Source: an uncultured Eubacteriales bacterium
GTDB lineage: Bacteria > Bacillota > Clostridia > Christensenellales > Aristaeellaceae
Assembly (NCBI GenBank): GCA_902781945.1
Contig: CACZLE010000016.1
Span: forward strand, 1-35,636
DNA: 35,636 bases
Direction: 5' to 3'
Part shown: positions 23,322 to 35,092 of the stretch, piece after piece
How the letters are laid out: each line of letters begins with the position of its first letter
How positions within the stretch are numbered: position 1 is the stretch's first letter
Made by a program: the position numbers and the translations under genes
The notes under the pieces: model-generated
The model's database searches: none
What the model was told of the DNA's origin: nothing
Seen by the model: only the letters and a program-made list of their open reading frames with translations

Positions 23322-24422
23322 GTGAAAATCGGTTTGTTGGGCTTTGGCACGGTGGGCAGCGCCTTTTATGCCCTGGCGCGGGAATGTGACCAAACGGAAA
23401 TCGCCCGTCTCCTGGTGCTGGAAAAGCTGCCCCAGGTGGCTTGCGAGCAGACGACGGATTATGCGGATATCGTAAATGATCCTGCTATTGATACGGTGGT
23501 GGAGCTGATCGGCGGTCTGCATCCCGCCTACGAATTTGTGACCGCCGCCCTCAAGGCGGGCAAAAACGTGGTGACGGCCAATAAGCAGCTGGTGTGCGCC
23601 TGCTATGACGAGCTTATCGCCCTGGCGGAGCAAAACGGCGTGGCCCTGCGCTGCACCGCGGCGGCGGGCGGCGGCATTCCATGGCTGCACAGCCTGGCCC
23701 GCCTGACGCCCTGTGACCGGATCACGGCGGTTTCCGGCATCATGAACGGCACCACCAATTACATCCTCAGCGCCATGACCGATCAGGGCACGGACTATGC
23801 CGACAATCTGCGGGAGGCCCAGCGCCTGGGATATGCGGAGGCCGATCCTACGGCGGACGTGGAGGGCTATGACGCCCGCCGCAAGCTGGTGCTTTCCGCC
23901 AACATCGCCTTTGGCGTTTCCATCCGGGAAGAGGAGGTGCCCTGCTTTGGCATTTCGGGCATCACCGCCCAGGATATCGCCGCCTTCAAGCGCCTGGGCC
24001 TGGTGTGCAAGCTGATTGCCCACGCCGAATTGACGGTAAAGGGCGTGGCAGCCTGCGTGGAGCCCGTGCTGTTCCCGGTGTCCGGCCAGATGGCTCACGT
24101 GAACGGCCCGGATAATTTGATCAGCCTCAAGGCCCAGCGCGTGGGCGTGCAGAGCTTTGCGGGCGCGGGCGCGGGCGGCTTCCCCACGGCCAGCAACGTG
24201 CTGGCGGATTGCCTGGAGATCATGGACGGCTGCGCGCCCTTCTATGTGAGGGAGCGGAAGCCCCTTTCCGTGCAGAACGACGGCCTGCGGCAGCGCTATT
24301 ATGTGCGCACCGCCGATGGCACCGACAGCCGCCTGCTGACGGTCCGGGAGGCCCATGCCCTGGCGGCGACGTATAAAAACAATCAACAGCCCTTCTTTAT
24401 GGCGGCTGTGGCGGAGGAATAA
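23322..24422 (+). CDS. hom: Homoserine dehydrogenase
   Basis: GTG 23322 follows GGAGGTGCGGGTCGC and gives 366 residues. The N-terminal Rossmann site is GLLGFGTVG. The catalytic region includes VTANKQL, AAGGGIPW, GIMNGTTNYIL and EADPTADVEGYDARRK. The C-terminal ACT domain found in many Hom proteins is absent, so direct threonine feedback through it is not expected. It reduces aspartate semialdehyde to homoserine. Two bases separate it from lysC. Confidence 0.93.
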   Translation: MKIGLLGFGTVGSAFYALARECDQTEIARLLVLEKLPQVACEQTTDYADIVNDPAIDTVVELIGGLHPAYEFVTAALKAGKNVVTANKQLVCACYDELIALAEQNGVALRCTAAAGGGIPWLHSLARLTPCDRITAVSGIMNGTTNYILSAMTDQGTDYADNLREAQRLGYAEADPTADVEGYDARRKLVLSANIAFGVSIREEEVPCFGISGITAQDIAAFKRLGLVCKLIAHAELTVKGVAACVEPVLFPVSGQMAHVNGPDNLISLKAQRVGVQSFAGAGAGGFPTASNVLADCLEIMDGCAPFYVRERKPLSVQNDGLRQRYYVRTADGTDSRLLTVREAHALAATYKNNQQPFFMAAVAEE

Positions 24423-24424
24423 AG

Positions 24425-25741
24425 ATGCTGAAGGTAGCGAAGTTTGGCGGTTCGTCCCTGGCGGACGCCCATCAGTTTGAAAAGGTTCGCAAGATCGTGC
24501 GCAGTGACCCCGCCCGCCGGGTGGTGGTGGTTTCCGCTCCCGGCAAGCGCAGCAGCGACGATCACAAGATCACTGACCTACTGTATTTGTGCGCCGCTCA
24601 TATCGAATACGGCGTATCCTGCGAGAGCATCTTTCAGATGATCCGGGACCGCTATGAGGAGATCAAAAAGGATTGCGGCCTCAAAACCGATCTAAGCCGG
24701 GATTTTGACCAGATCTGGGTGCATATGCAGCATGGCATGGCCCGGGAGGAGCTGGCGTCCCGGGGTGAATATTTGTCCGCGCGATTGATGGCGGACTATC
24801 TGGGCTATGATTTCCTGGACGCCGCCCTGTGGCTCAAATTCCGCTTCGATGGCACCGTGGATAAGGAAGCCTCTTACGCTGCCCTGCGCCGGGCGGCGGA
24901 AGGCCGCAATGTGGTGATCCCGGGCTTCTATGGGGCTATGCCGGATGGACGCATCCGCACCCTGACCCGGGGCGGCAGCGACATCACCGGCGCGCTGGCG
25001 GCTGCGGCCCTGGACGCCGATCTTTACGAAAACTGGACCGATGTTTCCGGTATCCTGATGGCCGATCCCAAGATCGTGGAAAATCCCGCGCCCATCCGCC
25101 ATATCACCTATAACGAATTGCGGGAGCTGAGTTATATCGGCGCCAAGGTCCTGCATGAAGGCACGGTTTTCCCGGTGCGGGAAAAGAATATCCCCCTGAA
25201 TATCCGCAACACCAACGAGCCCGAGCATCCCGGCACCCTGATCATGGAGAATATCCAGGACGAGGCGGGCGGCAGCCCCATCACCGGTATCGCGGGCAAA
25301 AAGGGCTATTGCGTCATCACCGTGGGCAAGACCGGCATGTCCTCCGAGACGGGCGTGCTGCGCCGGATCCTGGAGATCATCGAAAGCCACGGCGTCAACG
25401 TGGAATACATCCCCAGCGGAATAGACATCCTATCCTTGGTGATGGCGGAGGAAAAGGCCCAAGGCTGTCTCTACGCCATGCTGGGGGAGATCCAGAAGGA
25501 GATCGCTCCGGACAGCATCAAGGTGACTGAGCACATGGCCATCGTGGCCGCCGTAGGCCGCCGCATGGTGTCCAGTCCCGGCGTGTCCGGCCGCATCTTT
25601 GCCACCCTGGGCGAAAACGGCGTCAATATCCGCATGATCACCCAGGGCCCCGAGGAAATCAACATCATCGTGGGCGTGGAGGAAAAGGACTTTGCCCAGG
25701 CTATCCGCGTGCTGTATAATACCTTTATGAAGGAGAAATAA
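24425..25741 (+). CDS. lysC: Aspartate kinase
   Basis: The 438-residue protein starts VAKFGGSSLAD (KFGGSS motif), has the TRGGSDITGALAAAAL active-site segment and two C-terminal ACT domains (about 295-438; GKTGMSSETGVLRRIL and GENGVNIRMITQGPEEINI). It catalyses the first committed step from aspartate. The ACT pair suggests amino-acid feedback. GGAGGAATAAAG precedes ATG. Confidence 0.94.
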   Translation: MLKVAKFGGSSLADAHQFEKVRKIVRSDPARRVVVVSAPGKRSSDDHKITDLLYLCAAHIEYGVSCESIFQMIRDRYEEIKKDCGLKTDLSRDFDQIWVHMQHGMAREELASRGEYLSARLMADYLGYDFLDAALWLKFRFDGTVDKEASYAALRRAAEGRNVVIPGFYGAMPDGRIRTLTRGGSDITGALAAAALDADLYENWTDVSGILMADPKIVENPAPIRHITYNELRELSYIGAKVLHEGTVFPVREKNIPLNIRNTNEPEHPGTLIMENIQDEAGGSPITGIAGKKGYCVITVGKTGMSSETGVLRRILEIIESHGVNVEYIPSGIDILSLVMAEEKAQGCLYAMLGEIQKEIAPDSIKVTEHMAIVAAVGRRMVSSPGVSGRIFATLGENGVNIRMITQGPEEINIIVGVEEKDFAQAIRVLYNTFMKEK

Positions 25742-25744
25742 GCC

Positions 25745-26749
25745 ATGAAAAGCTATCGTGTGGGTATTTTAGGGGCCACCGGCGCGGTGGGCCGCGAAAT
25801 GATGAAGGTGCTGGCGGAGCGGGATTTTCCGCTGTCCGAACTGCGTCTGCTGGCCAGCGCCCGCAGCGCAGGGAAGAAGCTCAATTTCAAGGACCAGGAG
25901 CTGACCATCCGCGAGGCGGCGGACGACGCCTTTGAGGGCCTGGATATCGTGCTGGGCGCGGCGGAAAATGACATTGCCAAACGGTTCGCGCCCGCCATCA
26001 AGGCCGCCGGCGCGGTGTTCGTGGACAATTCCAGCGCCTTCCGTCTGGATCCCGACGTGCCGCTGGTGGTGCCGGAGATCAACCCGGAGGACGTCAAGAA
26101 TCATCATGGCCTCATCGCCAACCCCAACTGCACCACCATCGTCTCCCTGGTGGCCATCAACGGCCTGCGCAAGGCTTCGCCCATCGAGAGCATCGTGGCC
26201 TCCTCCTATCAGGCGGTCAGCGGCGCGGGCGCGGCGGGTCCGGTGGAGCTGGATCAGCAGATGCACGCCCTGTGCGAAGGTGGCAAGGTGGAGACCAAGA
26301 CCTTCCCGTACCAGATCGCGTGCAACGTGATCCCGCAGATCGGCGGAGCGGCCTTTGAGGGTTATACCTCCGAGGAAATGAAGCTGCAAAACGAGGGCCG
26401 CAAGATCATGCATCTGCCCGAAATGAAGGTCAGCTGCACCTGCGTGCGTGTGCCCGTCATGCGCAGCCACAGCGTTTCTCTGCTGGTGCGCACCAAGAAA
26501 AAGATCACCGTGGAGCAGGCAAGAGAGCTGATCGCCGCGGCCCCCGGCTGCAAGCTGGTGGACGATCTGGCCAATAAGATCTACCCCATGCCGCTCGATA
26601 CCTCCGATCAGGATCTGGTATTCGTGGGCCGCATCCGTCCCGATCTGATCGACGAAAAAGGACTCAATATCTGGTGCTGCGGCGATCAGGTGCGCAAGGG
26701 CGCGGCCACCAACGCGGTGCAGATCGCAGAGCTGGTTACGCAGTTATAA
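25745..26749 (+). CDS. asd: Aspartate-semialdehyde dehydrogenase
   Basis: The 334-residue protein has GILGATGAVGREM at residues 8-20, the catalytic Cys129 in NPNCTT, and SYQAVSGAGAAG. It reduces aspartyl phosphate made by the adjacent lysC product. Start ATG 25745 follows AAGGAGAAATAAGCC. Last gene of hom-lysC-asd. Confidence 0.95.
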   Translation: MKSYRVGILGATGAVGREMMKVLAERDFPLSELRLLASARSAGKKLNFKDQELTIREAADDAFEGLDIVLGAAENDIAKRFAPAIKAAGAVFVDNSSAFRLDPDVPLVVPEINPEDVKNHHGLIANPNCTTIVSLVAINGLRKASPIESIVASSYQAVSGAGAAGPVELDQQMHALCEGGKVETKTFPYQIACNVIPQIGGAAFEGYTSEEMKLQNEGRKIMHLPEMKVSCTCVRVPVMRSHSVSLLVRTKKKITVEQARELIAAAPGCKLVDDLANKIYPMPLDTSDQDLVFVGRIRPDLIDEKGLNIWCCGDQVRKGAATNAVQIAELVTQL

Positions 26750-26769
26750 AAAATACAAAATAAAAAATG

Positions 26770-26797
26770 AAAACCGCCTTGGAGACAGGGCGGTTTT
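26770..26797 (+). terminator. Terminator after asd
   Basis: AAAACCGCC (26770-26778) pairs with GGCGGTTTT (26789-26797). Confidence 0.8.
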
Positions 26798-26807
26798 GTG
26801 ATATAAT
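26779..26807 (+). promoter_or_regulatory. Candidate promoter for the DUF1846 gene
   Basis: TTGGAG, 17 nt, TATAAT at 26802-26807. The -35 box is weak and lies in the loop of the terminator hairpin. Confidence 0.45.
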
Positions 26808-26849
26808 AAAGCGAATTTTGTTTATCGACAAAAGAGTGGAGGCATGCGC

Positions 26850-28334
26850 TTGAAAATCGGATTTGATCACGATCAGTACACGCAGATGCAGTCGGAACAT
26901 ATCAGGGAACGGATCGCCAGCTTTGGCGGCAAGCTCTATTTGGAATTGGGCGGCAAGCTGTTTGACGACAACCACGCCTCCCGCGTGCTGCCGGGCTTCC
27001 GTCCGGACAGCAAGATCTCCATGCTGTTAAAGCTGCGCGATCAAGCGGAATTGGTCATCGCCATCAACGCGGACGACATCGAGAAGAATAAAGTGCGCGG
27101 CGATCTGGGTATCACCTACGATGCCGACGTGCTGCGGCTCATCGACGCCTTCCGGGGCGTGGGGATGTATGTGGGCAGCGTGGTGCTTTCCCAGTTCAAG
27201 GGCCAGGCCCAGGCGGAAAACTTCCAGAAGCGCCTGGAAAGCCTGGGCGTGCGGGTGTATCGCCATTATCCCATCGAGGGTTATCCCACCAATATCGATC
27301 TGATCGTCAGCGACGAGGGCTATGGCCGCAACGAATACGTGGAGACCGATAAGCCCCTGGTGCTGGTGACGGCTCCCGGCCCCGGCAGCGGCAAAATGGC
27401 GGTATGCCTTTCCCAGCTCTATCATGAAAACAAGCGCGGCATCAAGGCCGGTTACGCCAAGTTTGAAACCTTTCCCATCTGGAATCTGCCGCTCAAGCAT
27501 CCGGTCAACGTGGCCTATGAGGCCGCCACGGCGGATCTGAACGACGTGAACATGATCGATCCCTTCCACCTGGATTTTTATGGCAAGAGCGCGGTGAATT
27601 ATAACCGCGATATCGAGGTTTTCCCCGTCTTGCAGGCGCTGCTGGAGCGCATCGGCGGCGAATCGCCCTATCATTCGCCCACGGATATGGGCGTCAACAT
27701 GGTGGGTAACTGCATTGTGGATGACGAGGTTTGCCGGGAAGCGGCCAAACAGGAGATCATCCGCCGCCTCTATCACGCCCGGTGTAAGGATCGCCAGGGC
27801 CACGGCAACGAAACGGAAATCAACAAGCTGGAGCTGCTGATGCGCAGCCTGAGCCTCAGCGACGAGGATCGCCCGGTGATCGCCGCGGCCCGCAAGCGCG
27901 CGGAGGATACGGGCGCTCCTGCGGCGGCCATCCAATTGGACGACGGACGCATCATTACGGGCAAGACCTCCTCCCTGCTGGGGCCCTCTGCCGCCATGCT
28001 GCTCAACGCCGTCAAGGAGCTGGCGGGCATCCGGGATGAGATCATGCTGCTGCCGCCCGCCGTCATCGAGCCCGTTCAGGAACTCAAATGCCGGTATCTG
28101 GGCAACCACAATCCGCGGCTGCACTCCGACGAGGTGCTCATTGCCCTGTCCGTTTCCGCGGCCACCAATCCCGTGGCGGCCATGGCCCTGGAGCAGCTGC
28201 CCAATCTCAAGGGCCTGGAGGCCCATACCACGGTGATCCTCTCGGGCGTGGATATGAACGTGTTCCGCCGCCTGGGCATCAACGTGACCAACGATCCCAA
28301 GTATCAGACCCATAAGCTATATCACAAACAGTAA
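26850..28334 (+). CDS. DUF1846 family protein
   Basis: The protein begins KIGFDHDQYTQMQSEHI and has the family's landmarks: KLYLELGGKLFDD, RVLPGFRPDSKI, NKVRGDLGITYD, a P-loop-like TAPGPGSGKMA near residue 180, and SPTDMGVNMVG. DUF1846 proteins are widespread in Firmicutes; structures exist, but I can name no proven function. ATG 26844 lies one base from GGAGG, while TTG 26850 is seven bases away, so TTG is the likelier start (494 residues). It stands alone between two hairpins. Confidence 0.85.
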   Translation: MKIGFDHDQYTQMQSEHIRERIASFGGKLYLELGGKLFDDNHASRVLPGFRPDSKISMLLKLRDQAELVIAINADDIEKNKVRGDLGITYDADVLRLIDAFRGVGMYVGSVVLSQFKGQAQAENFQKRLESLGVRVYRHYPIEGYPTNIDLIVSDEGYGRNEYVETDKPLVLVTAPGPGSGKMAVCLSQLYHENKRGIKAGYAKFETFPIWNLPLKHPVNVAYEAATADLNDVNMIDPFHLDFYGKSAVNYNRDIEVFPVLQALLERIGGESPYHSPTDMGVNMVGNCIVDDEVCREAAKQEIIRRLYHARCKDRQGHGNETEINKLELLMRSLSLSDEDRPVIAAARKRAEDTGAPAAAIQLDDGRIITGKTSSLLGPSAAMLLNAVKELAGIRDEIMLLPPAVIEPVQELKCRYLGNHNPRLHSDEVLIALSVSAATNPVAAMALEQLPNLKGLEAHTTVILSGVDMNVFRRLGINVTNDPKYQTHKLYHKQ

Positions 28335-28344
28335 TTATTCAATC

Positions 28345-28361
28345 GTCCGGCACGGACTTTT
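28345..28361 (+). terminator. Weak terminator-like hairpin
   Basis: GTCCG-GCA-CGGAC followed by TTTT, 10 bases after the DUF1846 stop. The stem is only 5 bp. Confidence 0.35.
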
Positions 28362-28365
28362 CGCC

Positions 28366-28393
28366 TTCGGCATAGGATGCGGTAAATGCCGAA
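28366..28393 (+). promoter_or_regulatory. Hairpin ahead of the ZIP gene
   Basis: TTCGGCAT (28366-28373) pairs perfectly with ATGCCGAA (28386-28393) around 12 bases, without a T run. It buries the ATG at 28386, which favours the GTG start at 28407 and could affect translation of the transporter. Confidence 0.35.
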
Positions 28394-28406
28394 AGGGGAG
28401 AGGAAC

Positions 28407-29201
28407 GTGCCGGATCTTTTTATGGGCCTGTCCTGCACCGCGCAGGCCCTGCTTGCTACTTTGTTCACCTGGGCCGTCACCGCGGCGGGAGCGGCTGTCG
28501 TTTTTCTGGTCAGACGTCCGCGTAGGGTCCTGATGAACGGCATGCTGGGCTTTTCCGCGGGAGTCATGCTGGCAGCCTCCTATTGGTCGCTGCTGGCGCC
28601 CGCCATTGAATTGTCCGGCCAGATAGGGATGAATGCCTGGCTGACGCCGCTGATAGGATTGTTTGCAGGCGGCATACTGGTTTATGCCGGAGATAGAATC
28701 TATGATAGACTGAGTTTAAGAAAAGCGAACCAAAGTATAGAAAAAAGATGCGCCATGCTGATGACATCCATCACCCTGCACAACATTCCCGAGGGCATGG
28801 CGGTGGGCGTGGCCTTCGGTTCCCTGGCTTACGGTCTGGAAGGGGCCACGCTATCGGCGGCCTGCATGCTGGCGCTGGGGATCGGGCTGCAAAATTTCCC
28901 CGAGGGAACGGCGGTCAGCGTGCCGCTGCTGCGGGAAAACTACACAAAAAAACGAGCATTCCTTCTGGGAATGCTCAGCGGGATCGTGGAGCCCATCGCC
29001 GGGGTCCTGGGCGCGCTCTTGGTGCTCAGAGTCCGTCCACTGCTGCCCTTTATGCTGTCTTTTGCCGCCGGGGCCATGCTGTGCGTGGTCACGGAAGAAC
29101 TGATCCCCGAAAGTCAGCGGAACAGGCATAAGGAGGCCATGACCTTTTTCACCCTGGCGGGGTTTGCGGTCATGATGGTACTGGACGTGGCGCTGGGATG
29201 A
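28407..29201 (+). CDS. ZIP family metal transporter
   Basis: About eight membrane helices are seen. The ZIP metal site is in LHNIPEGMAVGVAFG (helix 4) and QNFPEGTAVSVPLLRE (helix 5). The protein is of the bacterial ZIP/GufA type that moves zinc or other divalent metals across the inner membrane. GTG 28407 has GGGGAGAGG upstream (264 residues); ATG 28386 would add seven residues but has no clear site. Its TGA directly abuts the stop of the convergent tgt gene. Confidence 0.88.
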   Translation: MPDLFMGLSCTAQALLATLFTWAVTAAGAAVVFLVRRPRRVLMNGMLGFSAGVMLAASYWSLLAPAIELSGQIGMNAWLTPLIGLFAGGILVYAGDRIYDRLSLRKANQSIEKRCAMLMTSITLHNIPEGMAVGVAFGSLAYGLEGATLSAACMLALGIGLQNFPEGTAVSVPLLRENYTKKRAFLLGMLSGIVEPIAGVLGALLVLRVRPLLPFMLSFAAGAMLCVVTEELIPESQRNRHKEAMTFFTLAGFAVMMVLDVALG

Positions 29202-31069
<1,868 letters not shown>

Positions 31070-31096
31070 GGTATTTCCTTTCGTTATGAAGATGTA

Positions 31097-31954
31097 TTAC
31101 TTGAGCTGCCAGCGTCCGCTGGCCCCGCAGGGCAGCACGCCGCCGGTGCGCACGGGCAGCACCACTTCCTGGGCGTCCACCTGCCCGCCAAAGCGGCTTA
31201 CCACGGTGCGGCCAATGATGTTGCTCAGCACGGCGGGCTGGAAACCCGTGGTATAGCTGTTCACCAGGAAGAACAGGGGGTGGTCGCTGAGTACCTGGGC
31301 ACAGGTATCCACCAGGGTGTACAGCTCGTTTTCCAGCTTCCACACTTCGCCGCTGGGGCCCCGCCCGTAGCTGGGAGGATCCATCAGGATGCCGTCATAG
31401 GTATTGCCGCGGCGGATCTCCCGGCGCACGAAGGCCAATGCGTCCTCCACGATGAAGCGGCAGCTGGTTTCCGGAATTTTGCTCAGCTCCCGGTTCTCCT
31501 TGGCCCATTGCACCATGCCCTTGGCGGCGTCCACATGGGTCACGTGGGCCCCCTGGGCGGCGCAGGCCATGGTGGCGCCGCCGGTATAGGCGAACAGGTT
31601 CAGCACCTTGGCTTCGCCCCGCTGCTTGATCAGGCTGCGCATCCAATCCCAGTTGGCCGCCTGCTCGGGAAACAGGCCGGTGTGCTTGAAGCCTGTGGGC
31701 TTCACATGGAATTTCAGGTCCTTATAGCTGATCTGCCAGCGCTCGGGCAATTGCTCCCGGTAGTGCCATTCGCCGCCGCCGCGCTCGCTGCGGTAATACC
31801 GGGCCTGGGCGGCGTCCCATACGGAGGGATCGCCCTGCGGCCAGATCACCTGGGGATCCGGCCGGCAGAGCACATATTTTCCCCACCGCTCCAGCTTGTC
31901 GCCGGAGCCGGTGTCGATGACCTCAAAGGTCTGCCATTGATCGGCGATAAACAT
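31097..31954 (-). CDS. Class I SAM-dependent methyltransferase, RlmI-like
   Basis: The 285-residue protein has the SAM site VLNLFAYTGGAT (117-128), an acidic VDAAKGMVQWAKEN and the DPPSYGRGP motif at 192-200. The fold matches 23S rRNA cytosine-5 methyltransferases such as RlmI, but the N-terminal PUA domain is absent and the substrate is open. ATG directly follows the ileS stop (TAAATG), with GAGGAG as ribosome site. Confidence 0.83.
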   Translation of the reverse strand: MFIADQWQTFEVIDTGSGDKLERWGKYVLCRPDPQVIWPQGDPSVWDAAQARYYRSERGGGEWHYREQLPERWQISYKDLKFHVKPTGFKHTGLFPEQAANWDWMRSLIKQRGEAKVLNLFAYTGGATMACAAQGAHVTHVDAAKGMVQWAKENRELSKIPETSCRFIVEDALAFVRREIRRGNTYDGILMDPPSYGRGPSGEVWKLENELYTLVDTCAQVLSDHPLFFLVNSYTTGFQPAVLSNIIGRTVVSRFGGQVDAQEVVLPVRTGGVLPCGASGRWQLK

Positions 31955-34900
31955 TTAGCTCCTCTTGACGCCGATGACGGCGCTTTCTCCGTTGATGTCC
32001 CATTCCTTCACGGCTTCGCCGGTGGCCTCGCCGCACAGGGTCAGGCTGTTGGCCAGTACGCCGCTGAGCACGATGTCGCGGCTCTTTTCCAAGGCGGCCT
32101 TCAGCTTGTCGCCGCACTGGCAGGCGATGTCGATGCGGTCCGTCACGTCGAAGCCCGCGTCCTTGCGCATGGACTGCACCTTGCTGACGAACTCGCGGGC
32201 GTAGCCCTCCTCGATCAGCTCGGGGGTCAGGGTGGTATCCAGCACCACGGTCAAGGCGCCGTCCACCTGAGAGGTGAAGCCTTCCTTCTTGACGGCTTCC
32301 ACCAGGATATCTTCCTTGTTCAGGATGATGTCGGTGCCGTCAATGGTCAGGGTGTAGGTTTCGCCCCGGTCAAAGGCGGCCACCACCTGCGCGCCGTCCA
32401 GCTTTTGCAGCTCGCCGCGCATCTTGCCCAGGAATTTGCCGTAGCGGGATTTGAGGGTAAAGAAGTTGGGCTTCAGGTCATAGCTGACAAACTGGCTGGC
32501 GTTCTGGATGAATTCCACATGCTTGACGTTCAGCTCGTCCGCCACCAGATCCTTATAGACCTCGCCAAAGTCCGCGCCGCTGATGTACAGGTTGGCCAGG
32601 GGCTGACGCACCTTGATGTTGCTCAGGTTGCGGCAGGAGCGGCCCAGCACCACCACGTTCTCCACGGCGGCCATCTGGCGCTCAATGTCAGCGTCGATCA
32701 TGCTTTCGTCGCACACAGGATAATCGCACAGATGCACGCTCTCGGGAGCGTTCTTGTCCACGGTGCGCACGATGTTCTGATAGATATTCTCGGCCATGAA
32801 GGGCACGAAGGGCGCGATCAGGCGGGTCAGGGTGGACAGCACGGTGTACAGGGTGATGAAGGCGGCTTCCTTGTCGCCCTCCATGCCCTTGCCCCAGAAG
32901 CGGTCACGGCCCAGGCGCACATACCAGTTGGACAGGTCGTCCACAAAGTCGGTCAGCTTGCGGCAGGCCTCGGGGATGCGGTAATTGCTCAGATCGTCGT
33001 CCACGCCGCGGATCAATGTGTTCAGGCGGCTCAGCACCCACTTGTCCATCAGGCTCAGCTTTGCCTTATTGATATCGTGCTTGGTGGGATCGAACTGGTC
33101 GATATCGGCATAGAGCACGTAGAAGTAATAGGTGTTCCACAGGGTGCCCATGAATTTGCGCTGATATTCGGACACGTTTTCCTTGCTGAACCGGCTGGGC
33201 AGCCAGGGAGCGCTGGCGGCGTAGAAGTACCAGCGCACGGCGTCCGCGCCCTGATCATCCAGCACGTCCCAGGGATCCACCACGTTGCCCAGGTGCTTGC
33301 TCATCTTGCGGCCGTCGGCGTCCTGCACGTGGCCCAGCACCAGGCAGTTCTTGAAGGGGCTTTGGCCAAACAGCTGGGTGGAGATGGCCAGCAGGGTATA
33401 GAACCAGCCGCGGGTCTGGTCGATGGCTTCGCTGATGAAGTCGGCGGGGAAGCGCTCCTCAAACTTTTCTTTGTTTTCAAAGGGATAATGCCACTGGGCG
33501 AAGGGCATGGAGCCGCTGTCGTACCAGCAGTCGATGACTTCCTTGGTGCGGTGCATGGGCTTGCCGCAATGGGGGCACTTGAGGACCACTTCGTCAATGT
33601 AGGGACGATGCAGCTCAGGCAGATTCACTTCGCCGATGGCCATATCCAGCAGCTCCTGCTTGCTGCCGATCACATGCATGTGGCCTTCTTCGCACAGCCA
33701 GATGGGCAGCGGGGTGCCCCAATAGCGCTCACGGCTCAGGCCCCAGTCCACCACGTTCTCCAGGAAGTTGCCCATACGGCCTTCCTTGATGTTGTCGGGC
33801 ATCCAGTTGACGGAGCGGTTGTTGGCCACCAGGTTGTCCCGCACGGCGGTCATCTTGATGAACCAGGTGGGGCGGGCATAATACAGCAGCGGCGTATCGC
33901 AGCGCCAGCAGAAGGGATAATCATGGGCGAAGGGCACGGCGGCGAACAGCAGGCCGCGGGCTTTCAGATCGGCCAGGATCAGGGGATCGGCGTCCTTCAC
34001 AAAGGTGCCGGCCCAGGTGGTGCCCTCCACAAATTTGCCCTGGGCGTCCACCAGGTTGACAAAAGGCACGTTATTGGCCCGGCACACGCGGTTGTCGTCC
34101 TCGCCGTAGGCCGGGGCGATATGCACGATGCCGGTGCCGTCCTCCATGGTCACGTAGTCGTCGCTGACCACGAACCAGGCCTTCTTGTCGGGCTCCACAA
34201 AGCGATAGAGGGGCTCGTATTCCATGCCGCGCAGGTCGTTGCCGATCATCTCGGCCACGATCTCGGGCTCCTTGCCCTCCAGCACCTTTTCCACCAGGGG
34301 CTTGGCCATGATATAGGTGCAGCCCTCGTTTGACTTAACGCGGCAATAGGTCTCATGGGGATTGACGCACAGGGCCAGGTTGCTGGGCAGGGTCCAGGGA
34401 GTGGTGGTCCAGGCCAGCAGATAGGTGTTTTCCTCGCCCTTCACCTTGAAGCGCACAAAGGCGGATTTTTCCTTGACGTTCTTATAGCCCTGGGCCACCT
34501 CGTGGCTGGACAGGGCGGTGCCGCAGCGGGGACAGTAGGGGACGATCTTGTGGCCCTTGTAGATCATGCCCTTTTCGGCGATCTGCTTCAGGCTCCACCA
34601 CACGGATTCGATGTAGTTATCGTGATAGGTGACATAGGGATGCTCCATATCCACCCAGAAGCCCACGCGCTCGGACATGTCCTCCCACAGATGCAGGTAC
34701 TTCCATACGCTTTCCTTGCATTCCTTGATGAAGGGCTCGATGCCGTACTGCTCGATCTGGGGCTTGCCGTCCAGGCCCAGCTTCTTTTCCACTTCCAGTT
34801 CCACCGGCAGGCCATGGGTATCCCAGCCGGCGATGCGCAGCACGTTTTTGCCCTTCATGGTCTGATAGCGGGGGATCAGATCCTTGATGGCGCGGGTCAG

Positions 34901-35077
34901 CACGTGGCCGATGTGGGGCTTGCCGTTGGCGGTCGGCGGGCCGTCAAAGAAGGTGAAGTTCTCCCGCCCGTCCCGCAGATGGAAGCTCTTTTCCTCGATG
35001 CCGTTCTCCTTCCAGAAGGACAGCACTTCCTTTTCGCGGGCGGTGAAGTTCATGTCAGTCGTCACTTTTCTGTACAT
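31955..35077 (-). CDS. ileS: Isoleucine-tRNA ligase
   Basis: ATG 35077 follows AAAGGAGCAGGACGA and gives 1040 residues, the length of the larger type of IleRS. HIGH lies at 55-58 and KMSK at 591-594; GWDTHGLPVELEVEKKLG and the editing-domain TTPWTLPSNLALCV are conserved. It charges tRNA-Ile. The large, eukaryote-like form is often associated with low mupirocin sensitivity, but that is an inference. It is first in an operon with methyltransferase, pseudouridine synthase and tgt and is controlled by a T-box. Confidence 0.95.
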   Translation of the reverse strand: MYRKVTTDMNFTAREKEVLSFWKENGIEEKSFHLRDGRENFTFFDGPPTANGKPHIGHVLTRAIKDLIPRYQTMKGKNVLRIAGWDTHGLPVELEVEKKLGLDGKPQIEQYGIEPFIKECKESVWKYLHLWEDMSERVGFWVDMEHPYVTYHDNYIESVWWSLKQIAEKGMIYKGHKIVPYCPRCGTALSSHEVAQGYKNVKEKSAFVRFKVKGEENTYLLAWTTTPWTLPSNLALCVNPHETYCRVKSNEGCTYIMAKPLVEKVLEGKEPEIVAEMIGNDLRGMEYEPLYRFVEPDKKAWFVVSDDYVTMEDGTGIVHIAPAYGEDDNRVCRANNVPFVNLVDAQGKFVEGTTWAGTFVKDADPLILADLKARGLLFAAVPFAHDYPFCWRCDTPLLYYARPTWFIKMTAVRDNLVANNRSVNWMPDNIKEGRMGNFLENVVDWGLSRERYWGTPLPIWLCEEGHMHVIGSKQELLDMAIGEVNLPELHRPYIDEVVLKCPHCGKPMHRTKEVIDCWYDSGSMPFAQWHYPFENKEKFEERFPADFISEAIDQTRGWFYTLLAISTQLFGQSPFKNCLVLGHVQDADGRKMSKHLGNVVDPWDVLDDQGADAVRWYFYAASAPWLPSRFSKENVSEYQRKFMGTLWNTYYFYVLYADIDQFDPTKHDINKAKLSLMDKWVLSRLNTLIRGVDDDLSNYRIPEACRKLTDFVDDLSNWYVRLGRDRFWGKGMEGDKEAAFITLYTVLSTLTRLIAPFVPFMAENIYQNIVRTVDKNAPESVHLCDYPVCDESMIDADIERQMAAVENVVVLGRSCRNLSNIKVRQPLANLYISGADFGEVYKDLVADELNVKHVEFIQNASQFVSYDLKPNFFTLKSRYGKFLGKMRGELQKLDGAQVVAAFDRGETYTLTIDGTDIILNKEDILVEAVKKEGFTSQVDGALTVVLDTTLTPELIEEGYAREFVSKVQSMRKDAGFDVTDRIDIACQCGDKLKAALEKSRDIVLSGVLANSLTLCGEATGEAVKEWDINGESAVIGVKRS

Positions 35078-35092
35078 TCGTCCTGCTCCTTT

